This document shows positions 43,727 through 52,431 of a stretch of 64,000 bases of DNA, piece by piece. The translations under genes were made by a program, and so were the position numbers. Each line of letters begins with the position of its first letter. The first letter of the stretch is position 1. This DNA is from Bacteroidota bacterium (GTDB lineage: Bacteria; Bacteroidota; Bacteroidia; Cytophagales; Cyclobacteriaceae), in the NCBI GenBank assembly GCA_023417785.1, contig JAEZEH010000137.1, positions 31,955 to 95,954 on the forward strand. Reading direction: 5' to 3'. Under the pieces are notes generated by a model. That model saw only the letters and a list, made by a program, of their open reading frames with translations. It was not told where the DNA came from and did no database searches.

Positions 43727-44704
43727 CTATTTTCCGACTGACCGTTTTGACATTACGTCGGCTATGATCATTTCGGCGTGGACTCTGGAGTTTTCGATGA
43801 ACCACTTATTTGTCTTGAGCCCACCACAGACCACGCCGGCGAGATATAAGTTCGGAACATTCGTTTCCATTGTAGTCTCATTATACAGTGGTGTGTGATA
43901 AGGATCATCGGAAAATGAAATACCACATCGTTTCATAAAGTCAAAAGGGGGCTGGTACCCCGTCATCGCAAGCACGAAGTCGTTTCCAATGGTCACTGGC
44001 CCTGATGGCGTAGCAATTTCAACGTCCAGTTCGCTGATCCGCGTCACGGTTGAATTGAAGTAAGCTTTGATAGACCCTTCCTTAATTCTGTTCTCGATAT
44101 CGGGTTTAACCCAATACTTGACGCTTTCGCGAAGTTCGCTTTCGCGGATTACCATAGTTACCTCCGCGCCCTTTCGCCAGGTTTCGAGAGCCACATCAAC
44201 CGCCGAATTCGCGGCTCCGATCACAACAAGACGCTGCGCGAAAAAAGGGTGAGGCTCCTTGTAATAGTGCATAACCTTGGGTAGGTCTTCGCCCTCCACG
44301 TTGAGCAGGTACGGCAAATCGTAAAATCCCAGCGCAAGAATGACTATACTTGCGCGGTACTGTTGCTTTGTCGTAGAAATAAGAAAACCCGTTCCATCCT
44401 TCGCGATTTGCTCGACACCTTCGTAAAGACTTACATTCAGCGACCACGACATAGCAACGCGGCGATAGTATTCAAGGGCTTCAAATCGGTTCGGCTTTGG
44501 CTGATGTGATATAAAGGGCACTCCTCCGATTTCCAGACGTTCGGACGTAGAGAAGAAGGTCATGTTGAACGGATAATTGTAAAGCGAGTTTACCAGACAT
44601 CCTTTATCAATTATCCGATACTCAAGGCCGGCCTTCTTTGCCTCGATCCCGCACGCCAGACCTATCGGCCCTGCGCCCACAATTAAAATATCCACGTTGT
44701 CCAT
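43727..44704 (-). CDS. ypdA: YpdA-type putative bacillithiol disulfide reductase
   Basis: 325 residues from the ATG at 44704, chosen because the FAD-binding DILIVGAGPIGLACG follows at once. A second Rossmann motif LVVIGAANSAVDVALE binds NADPH. There is no CxxC redox pair of thioredoxin reductases. YpdA (Bdr) reduces oxidised bacillithiol in organisms that make this thiol, which includes many Bacteroidota. It is divergent from a small membrane protein gene 110 bp away. Confidence 0.86.
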   Translation of the reverse strand: MDNVDILIVGAGPIGLACGIEAKKAGLEYRIIDKGCLVNSLYNYPFNMTFFSTSERLEIGGVPFISHQPKPNRFEALEYYRRVAMSWSLNVSLYEGVEQIAKDGTGFLISTTKQQYRASIVILALGFYDLPYLLNVEGEDLPKVMHYYKEPHPFFAQRLVVIGAANSAVDVALETWRKGAEVTMVIRESELRESVKYWVKPDIENRIKEGSIKAYFNSTVTRISELDVEIATPSGPVTIGNDFVLAMTGYQPPFDFMKRCGISFSDDPYHTPLYNETTMETNVPNLYLAGVVCGGLKTNKWFIENSRVHAEMIIADVMSKRSVGK

Positions 44705-44814
44705 AATGTGTCCTCTTACCTTAATAATCCGGGTTCTCTGATTGTGATCATTTTCCGATAATTGCCCCGCCAATGGCAGTTGCCAGGCAAAGTTACCTGC
44801 TAAAAGACCCGATT

Positions 44815-45192
44815 ATGCGTTCGAACCCGTATACCAACAAAAAACCACGTGAAAATAGCAGGGTGAGGCTGTATATATACACGTTCTCAGGCATTAGTTT
44901 CATATTGGGGTTTCTTGAAGGAATTCAAAAGGCAACGGCTGCCACCCTTATCGTGCATATGTCACTTGGTTTGCTGTTTTTATTTCTCGTGCCCTTTTCT
45001 TATAAGCAGCCCGTTAAAGCGGTGCTTTGCTGTGCACTAATCCAAGCCTTGGTTTGGTCAGCTTTTCTGGTTGCAGACCCCGAATACATGAAATGGCTCG
45101 GAATAAAGATTCCAGCGATGGTGCTTTGGATTGTGGCGCTACGAATCGCAATTGCTGATAAGGAAATGACAAAAATGACGGAGAGCCAATAA
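44815..45192 (+). CDS. Small four-helix membrane protein, unknown function
   Basis: 125 residues from the ATG at 44815 (a further upstream ATG at 44773 overlaps the divergent ypdA upstream region). Four hydrophobic helices: IYTFSGISFILGFLEGI, ATLIVHMSLGLLFLFLVPF, AVLCCALIQALVWSAFLV and MVLWIVALRIAIA. The N-terminus is basic. It is probably an inner-membrane protein, with no recognised family. Confidence 0.6.
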   Translation: MRSNPYTNKKPRENSRVRLYIYTFSGISFILGFLEGIQKATAATLIVHMSLGLLFLFLVPFSYKQPVKAVLCCALIQALVWSAFLVADPEYMKWLGIKIPAMVLWIVALRIAIADKEMTKMTESQ

Positions 45193-45296
45193 AAACCATT
45201 TTTCTTCGACTGGCAAGCCCCCATTACCGTTTCTAAAACTGGCTTTGCGCGAAAAGCAATTCCTCCTTATCATGCGCTCTTTCAAACGCATCAGGC

Positions 45297-47468
45297 ATGA
45301 CAGGAACTGAACTAAGAGGATTTGTTTTTATTGCACTTCTAACGGCGACGTCGATCGTCAGCGCGCAGAAAGCAATCTCCGTCGACGATTTTACATTGAG
45401 GAACACCTTCAAAGTTGAAAGTGTGTCCGGAATAAATTGGGCGAAAGATGGGAAATACTATACAGCTCAGGAGCGAAACGCGATACGCCGGTTTGATATC
45501 GCTTCCGGTAACAGCGTTGAAACCGTTGTTGAGAATGTTTTGCCCGACGGGGTATCACTCGAAGGCTATTCCTTTTCAAGTGATGAAAAGAAAGTCCTTC
45601 TGGTCACAAACAAATCTTCAGTGTACCGACATTCATTCGTTGCCGATTATTATGTTTATGACCTTGCGAGCCGGCAATTGGACAAACTGTCGCAGGGCGG
45701 AAGGCAATCATATGCGTCTTTTTCCCCTGATGGATCAAAAGTTGCATTTGTAAGAGAAAACAACCTTTTCTATGTCAGCCTCAATGACATGTCCGAAGTC
45801 CAGGTTACCGACGATGGAAAGTTTAATCACATCATAAACGGAACAACGGACTGGGTATACGAAGAAGAACTGAGCTTTGTCGTGGGTTTCTTCTGGTCAC
45901 CGGACTCAAAACGCATTGCATATTACCGTTTCGATGAATCCGCGGTGAAGGAATACAATATGCAGATTTGGGGTGACAAATTATATCCTGTTGATTACCG
46001 ATTCAAATATCCTAAAGCCGGCGAGGAGAACTCAAAAGTTGAGATCCGGATATACGATCTGCAAAACAAATCCAGCGTCAAAGCGAATGTAGAAGTTGGC
46101 GATGGATACATTCCCCGGGTGAAGTGGACCGATGACGCAAATACTCTGGCGATTCGAGTGCTCAACCGCCTTCAAAACGAACTTCAACTTTTCCATGTTA
46201 ATGCGTCTGACGGGTCATCGGCGCCAATTTTAAATGAAAAGAGTAACACGTACATCGACCTTCGTTTTGTCGAAGACCTGGTCTACCTGAAAAATGGGAA
46301 AGGGTTCATCTCAGAAAGCGAACGGAGTGGATTCAAACACCTTTATTTTTACGACAATCAGGGGAAGTTAATAAACCAGATAACATCGGGGGACTTCGAA
46401 GTTTCCGACTTTATCGGAGTGGATGAGAAGTCCAGATATGTCTACTTTACATCCACCGAGGCATCGCCTCTTGAACGGCATTTTTACCGTATCTCGATTG
46501 ACGGGAAAAAGAAAGAAAGACTTACCACGCAAAAGGGCCAGCATCACATTAACATGAGCCCTGACTTCGCTTATTATATCGATTATTATAAGTCCGCGGG
46601 CACACCTCCCGTTGTGTCCCTGTACCAAACCCGTGGGAACAAGCTGGTGAAAGTGCTACAAGACAACAGGAAGTTGCGAAAAACGCTTGACGAGTATGGA
46701 GTTGCCGGAAAGGAGTTCTTCGAGTATAAGGGAGCCGACGGCACGCCGCTCAATGGGTATTATCTCAAACCCATAGATTTCGTTGCTGGAAAAAAGTACC
46801 CGGTTCTGCTCTATCAATATAGCGGTCCGGGGTCTCAGAATGCAGGCGATACCTGGGCCGGGAGCCACTTCTTTTTCCATCAGTTGATGGCGCAAAAAGG
46901 TTACATCGTTGCGGTGGTGGATACACGGGGGACTGGCGCCAGGGGCGAGAAGTTCAAAAAAATGACATATAAGCAGCTCGGAAAATATGAATTGGAAGAT
47001 TTGTTGGCGGCAGGAAAGTTCTTTGCGAGTCAATCGTTCATTGATCCTGATAGAATGGGAATCTGGGGTTGGAGCTACGGCGGTTATATGACGGCTCTGG
47101 CGATGACAAAAGGGGGCGGATTATTTAAAACAGGGGTTGCTGTCGCTCCCGTAACAAACTGGCGCTTTTACGATACGATCTATACAGAACGGTTCCTTCA
47201 GACACCGCAGCTGAATCCATCCGGTTACGACGACAATTCCCCGCTTTCCTATGCCGATAGACTCAAAGGAAATTTCCTGCTTATTCACGGTACCGGTGAT
47301 GACAATGTCCACTACCAGAATTCTGTAAGGCTTGAAGCCGCATTGATTGAGGCCGGAAAACAATTCCGATCCTTTTATTATCCGGATAAACATCACGGCA
47401 TTTCTGGTTCAAAAACGCGGCATCATCTGTACACAATGATCGTCGACTTCCTGACAGAGAATCTCTAA
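45297..47468 (+). CDS. Dipeptidyl-peptidase IV (S9B family)
   Basis: 723 residues. A signal peptide leads into an eight-bladed beta-propeller (about 40-460) and an alpha/beta-hydrolase domain. The triad is Ser593 in GWSYGGYM, Asp668/669 in HGTGDDNVHYQ, and His699/700 in DKHHGI. The propeller contains WVYEEELSF, whose Glu pair binds the substrate N-terminus. It removes X-Pro or X-Ala dipeptides in the periplasm. The gene ends 52 bp before the gbsR gene. Confidence 0.93.
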   Translation: MTGTELRGFVFIALLTATSIVSAQKAISVDDFTLRNTFKVESVSGINWAKDGKYYTAQERNAIRRFDIASGNSVETVVENVLPDGVSLEGYSFSSDEKKVLLVTNKSSVYRHSFVADYYVYDLASRQLDKLSQGGRQSYASFSPDGSKVAFVRENNLFYVSLNDMSEVQVTDDGKFNHIINGTTDWVYEEELSFVVGFFWSPDSKRIAYYRFDESAVKEYNMQIWGDKLYPVDYRFKYPKAGEENSKVEIRIYDLQNKSSVKANVEVGDGYIPRVKWTDDANTLAIRVLNRLQNELQLFHVNASDGSSAPILNEKSNTYIDLRFVEDLVYLKNGKGFISESERSGFKHLYFYDNQGKLINQITSGDFEVSDFIGVDEKSRYVYFTSTEASPLERHFYRISIDGKKKERLTTQKGQHHINMSPDFAYYIDYYKSAGTPPVVSLYQTRGNKLVKVLQDNRKLRKTLDEYGVAGKEFFEYKGADGTPLNGYYLKPIDFVAGKKYPVLLYQYSGPGSQNAGDTWAGSHFFFHQLMAQKGYIVAVVDTRGTGARGEKFKKMTYKQLGKYELEDLLAAGKFFASQSFIDPDRMGIWGWSYGGYMTALAMTKGGGLFKTGVAVAPVTNWRFYDTIYTERFLQTPQLNPSGYDDNSPLSYADRLKGNFLLIHGTGDDNVHYQNSVRLEAALIEAGKQFRSFYYPDKHHGISGSKTRHHLYTMIVDFLTENL

Positions 47469-47471
47469 AAT

Positions 47472-47495
47472 AACTTTCAGTAACTATTGAAAGTT
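47472..47495. promoter_or_regulatory. 24-bp palindromic operator candidate before gbsR
   Basis: AACTTTCA and TGAAAGTT are perfect 8-bp arms around an 8-bp spacer. A matching palindrome recurs at 48044-48067 and both end with the identical TATTGAAAGTT. A plausible promoter overlaps it: TTG at 47487-47489, 19 bp, TACATTTG at 47509-47516, five bases before the ATG, so the mRNA would be nearly leaderless. Confidence 0.6.
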
Positions 47496-47520
47496 TGAGA
47501 AGTTTGGTTACATTTGATTT

Positions 47521-48024
47521 ATGAAGCTGGATGCAGCAAAAGATGAATTGATTCAAGCCTGGGGCAACCTGGGCCATAGCTGGGGTCTAAATAAAACCAT
47601 GGGTCAAATTCATGCGCTGTTGATGGTTTCACCGAAGCCACTTTCAACAGAGGAAATTATGGCTGGCCTTTCTATATCCCGCGGCAATGCCAATATGAAT
47701 ATTCGCGCGTTACTCGATTGGGGAATCGTATCGCGAATTTCCATTCCCGGGGAAAGGAAAGAATACTTCAAAAGCGAAAAGGATATCTGGGCCATGGCAC
47801 GTCAGGTGGCACGGGAACGGCGCAAACGCGAGCTGGAGCCTATCATCAAAGTTTTGCGTGAAGTCAGCGACGTCCCGACGGATGGTACAGACGAAACAAA
47901 GGAATTCAGGAAAATGGTTAAAGAACTGCGGAATTTTGCCGAAAAGTCAGACAGTCTGCTCGAAACGTTTATCCGTGCCGAAGAAAGCTGGTTCTGGAAT
48001 TCAATAATGAAGATTATGAAGTAG
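47521..48024 (+). CDS. GbsR/MarR-family transcriptional regulator
   Basis: 167 residues. The winged-helix domain (about 20-95) reads GLNKTMGQIHALLMVSPKPLSTEEIMAGLSISRGNANMNIRALLDWGIV, typical of the GbsR group of MarR regulators. The C-terminal half is a helical dimerisation region rich in charged residues. The matching palindromes upstream of this gene and of the next one suggest that it binds both, repressing itself and the following membrane protein/epimerase group. The effector is unknown. Confidence 0.86.
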   Translation: MKLDAAKDELIQAWGNLGHSWGLNKTMGQIHALLMVSPKPLSTEEIMAGLSISRGNANMNIRALLDWGIVSRISIPGERKEYFKSEKDIWAMARQVARERRKRELEPIIKVLREVSDVPTDGTDETKEFRKMVKELRNFAEKSDSLLETFIRAEESWFWNSIMKIMK

Positions 48025-48043
48025 CCAATATTTTTTTGTTCTG

Positions 48044-48067
48044 AAGTTTCACAGAATATTGAAAGTT
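48044..48067. promoter_or_regulatory. Second copy of the GbsR-type operator candidate
   Basis: AAGTTTCACAGAATATTGAAAGTT has arms TTTCA/TGAAA with the same 8-bp spacing as the site at 47472-47495. It lies between gbsR and the membrane protein gene at 48151. Confidence 0.55.
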
Positions 48068-48150
48068 CTGAATATACAGTTATAAAACTAATGCTACATT
48101 GTTTGTCATGAAAGATCCCCGACGAATTATATCATAAAATCCATTCACTT

Positions 48151-48549
48151 ATGAAAACACTCATATGGGTAGACTTTGTCTTACAGTCGGTTTTGCTATG
48201 CACTGCATTAATTGTGTTAGTTGCATTTGCCGTTAAAGGTTCCGATTACATTATGTTCGCCTTTATTCTTCAGTTTCTCATCGGGAGCTTGCAAATCCTC
48301 ACCGCTCTGGTTCATCTGCTTGCCTCCTCTCCCCAAAAGAAACTTAGAACAATTCACCTGATCCTCTCAGGTCTATATCTCTTTGTTTATCTCTTCCTCG
48401 TATCCGGCGTGGATGGTGAAGTACTTCCGTTCGTCTTGTTCAACGGAGTCGCCTGGGCATTGGCCATTCTGTATTACGTTATCACCTGGAAGTTGTTATT
48501 GCCCCGAAAAGCGCGCGGATCTGGATTTCTCCCGCATCTTAGTTTCTAA
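48151..48549 (+). CDS. Small membrane protein in the GbsR-linked module
   Basis: 132 residues with four predicted helices (about 5-28, 34-56, 67-87, 94-117) and a basic C-terminus. No family is recognised. It sits after the second palindrome and 16 bp before the epimerase gene, so it is probably the first gene of a GbsR-controlled transcript. Confidence 0.65.
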   Translation: MKTLIWVDFVLQSVLLCTALIVLVAFAVKGSDYIMFAFILQFLIGSLQILTALVHLLASSPQKKLRTIHLILSGLYLFVYLFLVSGVDGEVLPFVLFNGVAWALAILYYVITWKLLLPRKARGSGFLPHLSF

Positions 48550-48565
48550 ATCTAAAACCAATACC

Positions 48566-49468
48566 ATGAAGATTCTTATCGCCGGAGGGACAGGGTTTCT
48601 GGGAACCGCATTAGTCAAATCCTTTATTGCTAAGGGTGATCACGTCGTGGTGCTGACACGCGGGAGAACGCACCGTGCAGGCAACGCGCGTTGGCTGAAC
48701 TGGGATGGCTCGACCGTTGGCAGTTGGATAAACGAACTCGACGGGGTGGATGTGCTGATTAATCTTACCGGAAAGAACGTGAATTGTCGGTATAGCGACG
48801 GAAATAAAAGCGAAATCCTCCGCTCACGAACAGATTCAGTACGTATTCTGTCGATGGCTTTGGCACAACGGCAAATGGAAGTTCCGCTTTGGATTCAGGC
48901 GTCATCGGCGACAATCTACCGCCACGCAGAGGATCGTCCGATGACCGAACACGATGGTGAAATAGGGAGCGGTTTTTCCGTTGACGTATGCCAGACCTGG
49001 GAAGCTGCCTTTGCAGCTGTAAGAGAAGCAAAACGCAAGGTCGTAATGCGTACAGCGATTGTTCTGGGAAACGACGGAGGAGCGTGGCCACTACTCCGCA
49101 GGCTGGCGATGTTCGGATGTGGTGGCCAAATGGGGAATGGTAGCCAGTACGTTAGTTGGTTGCACGTATCCGATTTTATAAGAATAACAGAATGGTTGAT
49201 CAGCGAACCCGCCGCACAAGGCACTTACAATTGCAGTGCACCCGAACCCGTGACCAACCGCGATTTCATGGGGCGTGTCGCCAGGCTTGTGAACGCTCCT
49301 ATCCGCATCCCGTCCCCTGTGTGGGTACTGCGTATTGGCGCCTCTGTCATTGGAACCGAAACGGAATTAATTCTTAAGAGCAGATGGGTATTGCCGAAAA
49401 GGCTGGAAGCGGAAGGATTCAGGTTCGGGTTCCCCGACCTGAACAATGCCCTCGCAAATCTGGGTTAA
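48566..49468 (+). CDS. TIGR01777-family NAD(P)-dependent epimerase
   Basis: 300 residues. ATG at 48566 is chosen because the Rossmann motif MKILIAGGTGFLGTALV follows immediately; the longer frame overlaps the previous gene. The family signatures include NLTGKNVNCRY and SATIYRH. Members (YfcH/SDR39U1-like) are short-chain reductases of unknown substrate. In various bacteria they sit with SRPBCC proteins and photolyases in light- or stress-responsive groups (recalled context). Here the SRPBCC gene follows after 2 bp. Confidence 0.87.
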   Translation: MKILIAGGTGFLGTALVKSFIAKGDHVVVLTRGRTHRAGNARWLNWDGSTVGSWINELDGVDVLINLTGKNVNCRYSDGNKSEILRSRTDSVRILSMALAQRQMEVPLWIQASSATIYRHAEDRPMTEHDGEIGSGFSVDVCQTWEAAFAAVREAKRKVVMRTAIVLGNDGGAWPLLRRLAMFGCGGQMGNGSQYVSWLHVSDFIRITEWLISEPAAQGTYNCSAPEPVTNRDFMGRVARLVNAPIRIPSPVWVLRIGASVIGTETELILKSRWVLPKRLEAEGFRFGFPDLNNALANLG

Positions 49469-49470
49469 CA

Positions 49471-49944
49471 ATGGCAACAATAATTCTCAAGACATTCATC
49501 AAGGCTTCATGCGAAACTTGCTTTGACCTGTCGCGCTCGATCGACCTGCATGCCAATTCCATGAACAACTTCGGGGAGAAGGCTATTGAGGGAAGATTAA
49601 CCGGTCTAATTGGCTTGGGTGAGACCGTAACCTGGCGAGCCAGGCATTTTTTTGTGTGGCACGAAATGACATCTGCTATAACGCGGTTTAAGTATCCGAC
49701 CATGTTTCGCGACGAGATGGTGGCGGGTCCTTTTAAAGAGCTGTGTCATGATCACATCTTTAGTGCGTCTTCAGAGGGCACGACAATGACCGACATCTTT
49801 CAATACACCTTACCCTGTCCACGCCTGACCGGGTTTCTGGACTCGATCCTGTTTCAAAGATATATGCGAAAGTTATTGGAACAACGAAACGCTATGATCA
49901 AACAGCTTGCCGAGAGTGGCCCGATTAGATATTCTGACGAATAA
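49471..49944 (+). CDS. SRPBCC (START-like) ligand-binding protein
   Basis: 157 residues from the ATG at 49471. It has the helix-grip pattern of polyketide cyclase-like proteins: KTFIKASCETCFDLSRSIDLH, GLGETVTWRARHF and FQYTLPCPRLTGFLDSI. Such proteins bind hydrophobic molecules in a deep pocket. It is coupled to the TIGR01777 epimerase with a two-base gap, a pairing seen in many bacteria. It may hold the epimerase substrate (inference). Confidence 0.82.
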   Translation: MATIILKTFIKASCETCFDLSRSIDLHANSMNNFGEKAIEGRLTGLIGLGETVTWRARHFFVWHEMTSAITRFKYPTMFRDEMVAGPFKELCHDHIFSASSEGTTMTDIFQYTLPCPRLTGFLDSILFQRYMRKLLEQRNAMIKQLAESGPIRYSDE

Positions 49945-50029
49945 TGATCAGGCTTCACAAACTTTGTCCCTCGAAATTGTAAAAAATCAAATTGTTTTTC
50001 CAATTTCCTGTCAGAATCGAGGGGCGCCT

Positions 50030-50587
50030 ATGTTGGCTCTAACAAAAAAACCTAAACAATACTTCCTCGCGGTAGTTCCGCCTGAACCTGTCTATGCGGA
50101 AGCATGGAAGCTCAAGGAGTATTTTCGGGAAAAGTATAACAGCAAAGCATCACTCAACTCTCCGCCGCACATAACTTTGCACATGCCTTTCCAATGGAGA
50201 GAAGAAAAAGAGCAGGATCTTGTGAATACGGTCTCCCGGTTTAAAAGCGAGATCCGCCCGTTTGATCTGCAACTTCTTAATTTCGGCTCCTTTCCGCCAC
50301 GTGTTATCTTCATTGATGTTGCTCCCTGCGATGATTTGACCAGGCTTCAGAAGGATTTGCTGAGGTTCTGCAAGCGGGAACTGAATCTTTTCAATGCCGA
50401 CTATAAGAATCAGCCTTTTCATCCGCATCTTACCCTGGCCTTCAGAGATCTTAAAAAAAATATGTATGCAGAGGCGTGGCACGAATTCAGCTCAAGGCAT
50501 TTCAACGGCCAGTTTCTCGTTGACAGATTTCAAATATTAAAACATAACGGTAAGGTGTGGCAAACGTTTCATGAAATCGCTCTTTGA
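50030..50587 (+). CDS. 2H phosphoesterase (LigT / 2'-5' RNA ligase-like)
   Basis: 185 residues from the ATG at 50030. The two HxT motifs of the 2H family are visible: PPHITLHMPF and FHPHLTLAF. The enzymes act on cyclic phosphates or 2'-5' linkages in RNA. A 6-bp inverted repeat AAATTG/CAATTT (49989-50006) lies just upstream. It is 85 bp from the SRPBCC gene and may or may not belong to the same module. Confidence 0.85.
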   Translation: MLALTKKPKQYFLAVVPPEPVYAEAWKLKEYFREKYNSKASLNSPPHITLHMPFQWREEKEQDLVNTVSRFKSEIRPFDLQLLNFGSFPPRVIFIDVAPCDDLTRLQKDLLRFCKRELNLFNADYKNQPFHPHLTLAFRDLKKNMYAEAWHEFSSRHFNGQFLVDRFQILKHNGKVWQTFHEIAL

Positions 50588-50656
50588 CCGTTTAGATCAC
50601 AGAAACATTGCCGCGCTCAGGGCCGCGAAGGCTGTGAACTTCGGAGGCGGATCCAA

Positions 50657-51424
50657 ATGAGTAATACCTTCATTGAATTGTTCGGCTTTTCATTGACACT
50701 TGGCCAACTCGTTATATTCTATCTCGTAGCGTTATTGGTGGGTATGGCAAAGACCGGCATACATGGGGCAGGGATGTTGTCGGTTCCCATGCTTGCGACC
50801 GTATTTGGCGGACAAAATTCAACGGGGATATTGCTTCCGGTTTTGTGTATTGCAGATATTCTTGGGCTCTTGTATTATCATCGCCACGCGAGCTGGGAGC
50901 ACCTGCGCCAGCTTTTTCCCTGGGCCGCAACGGGAACCATCATAGGTACCGTTGTTGGAGTGTTCATCGATGACCAAACCTTTAAGGTATTAATGGCAAC
51001 AGCAATTATCGGGTCGGTGATTATCATGATCTGGCTGGAGAGCCGGAAAAAAGGGAAGATTCCGCAGTCTCGTACACTGGGAAGAGTAACAGGAATCATT
51101 GCCGGATTTACCTCAATGGTTGGAAATCTTGCAGGACCGCTTATGGCCGTTTATTTCCTGATGATGAGATTGCCAAAGTATGTGTTCATAGGTACGACAG
51201 CGTGGTTCTTTCTGGTGATGAATTTTTTCAAAGTGCCGTTTCACGTTTTCTATTGGGATACGATTTCATGGTCAACATTACTGATTGACCTTACGGCGAT
51301 CCCTGCAACTGTAGCTGGTGCCGGTTTGGGTATTCTCATCGTTCGAAATCTTTCCGAGAAGTTGTACCGCTGGTGCATCATCATGTTGACGTTGGCAGCA
51401 GCTTTTTTCATGATAATCGGCTAA
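50657..51424 (+). CDS. TauE/SafE-family anion exporter
   Basis: 255 residues, about seven or eight membrane helices. The early GMAKTGIHGAGMLSVPML and the later MVGNLAGPLMAVYFLMM repeats are typical of TauE/SafE proteins, which move sulfite, sulfonates or related organic anions. A good Shine-Dalgarno GGAGG (50643-50647) precedes the ATG by nine bases, which is uncommon in Bacteroidota. It overlaps the convergent PLP enzyme gene by 17 bp. Confidence 0.84.
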   Translation: MSNTFIELFGFSLTLGQLVIFYLVALLVGMAKTGIHGAGMLSVPMLATVFGGQNSTGILLPVLCIADILGLLYYHRHASWEHLRQLFPWAATGTIIGTVVGVFIDDQTFKVLMATAIIGSVIIMIWLESRKKGKIPQSRTLGRVTGIIAGFTSMVGNLAGPLMAVYFLMMRLPKYVFIGTTAWFFLVMNFFKVPFHVFYWDTISWSTLLIDLTAIPATVAGAGLGILIVRNLSEKLYRWCIIMLTLAAAFFMIIG

Positions 51425-52325
51425 CGTCGCAAAAAGATTTTGCCCCCTGAAGTCCACCAGTGTGAATCGCGAGAAGCGTTGTGCCTTTTGAAAACGTTCC
51501 CTTTTCTATTTCACGGAATATAGCGTAAAGAAGTTTGCCGGTGTAAACGTGGTCAAGGGGGACTTGCGAGCTGTAATTAATTTCCTTCATGAAGGAAAGG
51601 AGCTCTGGGGATGTTTTCGCATATCCGCCGTGGTGGTACTCAGTCCATAGAAACCAGTTATCATAATTCTGGCCTTCTGCCCCCCGACCAAGACTTTTTA
51701 TTTCGTCGACAAGATATCCACTACCCTTGAAAACAGGCACACCAATAATTTGTCGCTGCCCTTGAAACCCTCTGATCAATCCGGCTAAGGTACCTCCTGT
51801 TCCAACGGCCAGCAAGGCGTAATCAAATCGGGTTTCCAGAAGTTGTACGCCGAACTCGGCGGTTCCCTGAACGGCAAACGAATTAGTGCCTCCTTCAGGA
51901 ATCAGATAAAAATCCCCGAATTGGTCGCAGAGGGCTGAAAGGATTGCTGGTTCGCTCTTCTGCCGGTAGGCGTCGCGTGATAAATAATGAAGCGTCATAT
52001 TCTGACGTGTGGCAAACTCGAGCGTAGGGTTAAGCGGGAGTGTTTTTTCGCCCCGAATAATTCCGATGCTTGCAAAACCGAGGGCTGCGGCCGTGGCTGC
52101 CGTGGCGTAAATATGGTTCGAATACGCGCCCCCAAAAGTAAGCAATGTGCGTTTATTCTGGCGCCTGGCCTCGGCGAGATTATATTTCAGTTTCCACCAT
52201 TTGTTTCCCGACACGGTCTTATGATTGAGGTCTTCTCGTTTTAAAAGAAGCTGAACCCCCCGACGATCGAGATCGGGATGATTAATTTCCACGACCGGCG
52301 TTTCCCGGTAATTCAGGTAATCCAT
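51408..52325 (-). CDS. PLP-dependent ACC deaminase / D-cysteine desulfhydrase-like enzyme
   Basis: 305 residues, fold type II PLP enzyme. The Schiff-base lysine is Lys42 in VSGNKWWKLKYN, followed by GGAYSNHIYATAAT, which contacts the cofactor and substrate. The phosphate-binding loop is AVGTGGTLAGL. This family includes 1-aminocyclopropane-1-carboxylate deaminases and D-cysteine desulfhydrases; D-cysteine desulfhydration is the more common activity (family knowledge). Convergent with a TauE exporter, which could be relevant to sulfur handling. Confidence 0.85.
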   Translation of the reverse strand: MDYLNYRETPVVEINHPDLDRRGVQLLLKREDLNHKTVSGNKWWKLKYNLAEARRQNKRTLLTFGGAYSNHIYATAATAAALGFASIGIIRGEKTLPLNPTLEFATRQNMTLHYLSRDAYRQKSEPAILSALCDQFGDFYLIPEGGTNSFAVQGTAEFGVQLLETRFDYALLAVGTGGTLAGLIRGFQGQRQIIGVPVFKGSGYLVDEIKSLGRGAEGQNYDNWFLWTEYHHGGYAKTSPELLSFMKEINYSSQVPLDHVYTGKLLYAIFREIEKGTFSKGTTLLAIHTGGLQGAKSFCDVSRLS

Positions 52326-52371
52326 TTCACAAATAAAATGAAATTGGTCTTTGGGGACGTCCTAAAGAATT

Positions 52372-52386
52372 ATTAGTTTTACTAAT
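52372..52386. promoter_or_regulatory. 15-bp palindrome upstream of the radical SAM gene
   Basis: ATTAGT and ACTAAT form a perfect inverted repeat around TTT in AT-rich DNA 46 bp before the ATG of the PA0069-type gene. It may be an operator, but there is a single copy only. Confidence 0.3.
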
Positions 52387-52431
52387 TATAATAGTTTGTG
52401 TCTAATGGGGTTAGTATAACCGGACAGGTTC

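Noticed and set aside
49989..50006. AAATTG/CAATTT repeat as a third GbsR site
   Set aside because: The half-sites and the spacing differ from the two TTTCA/TGAAA palindromes.
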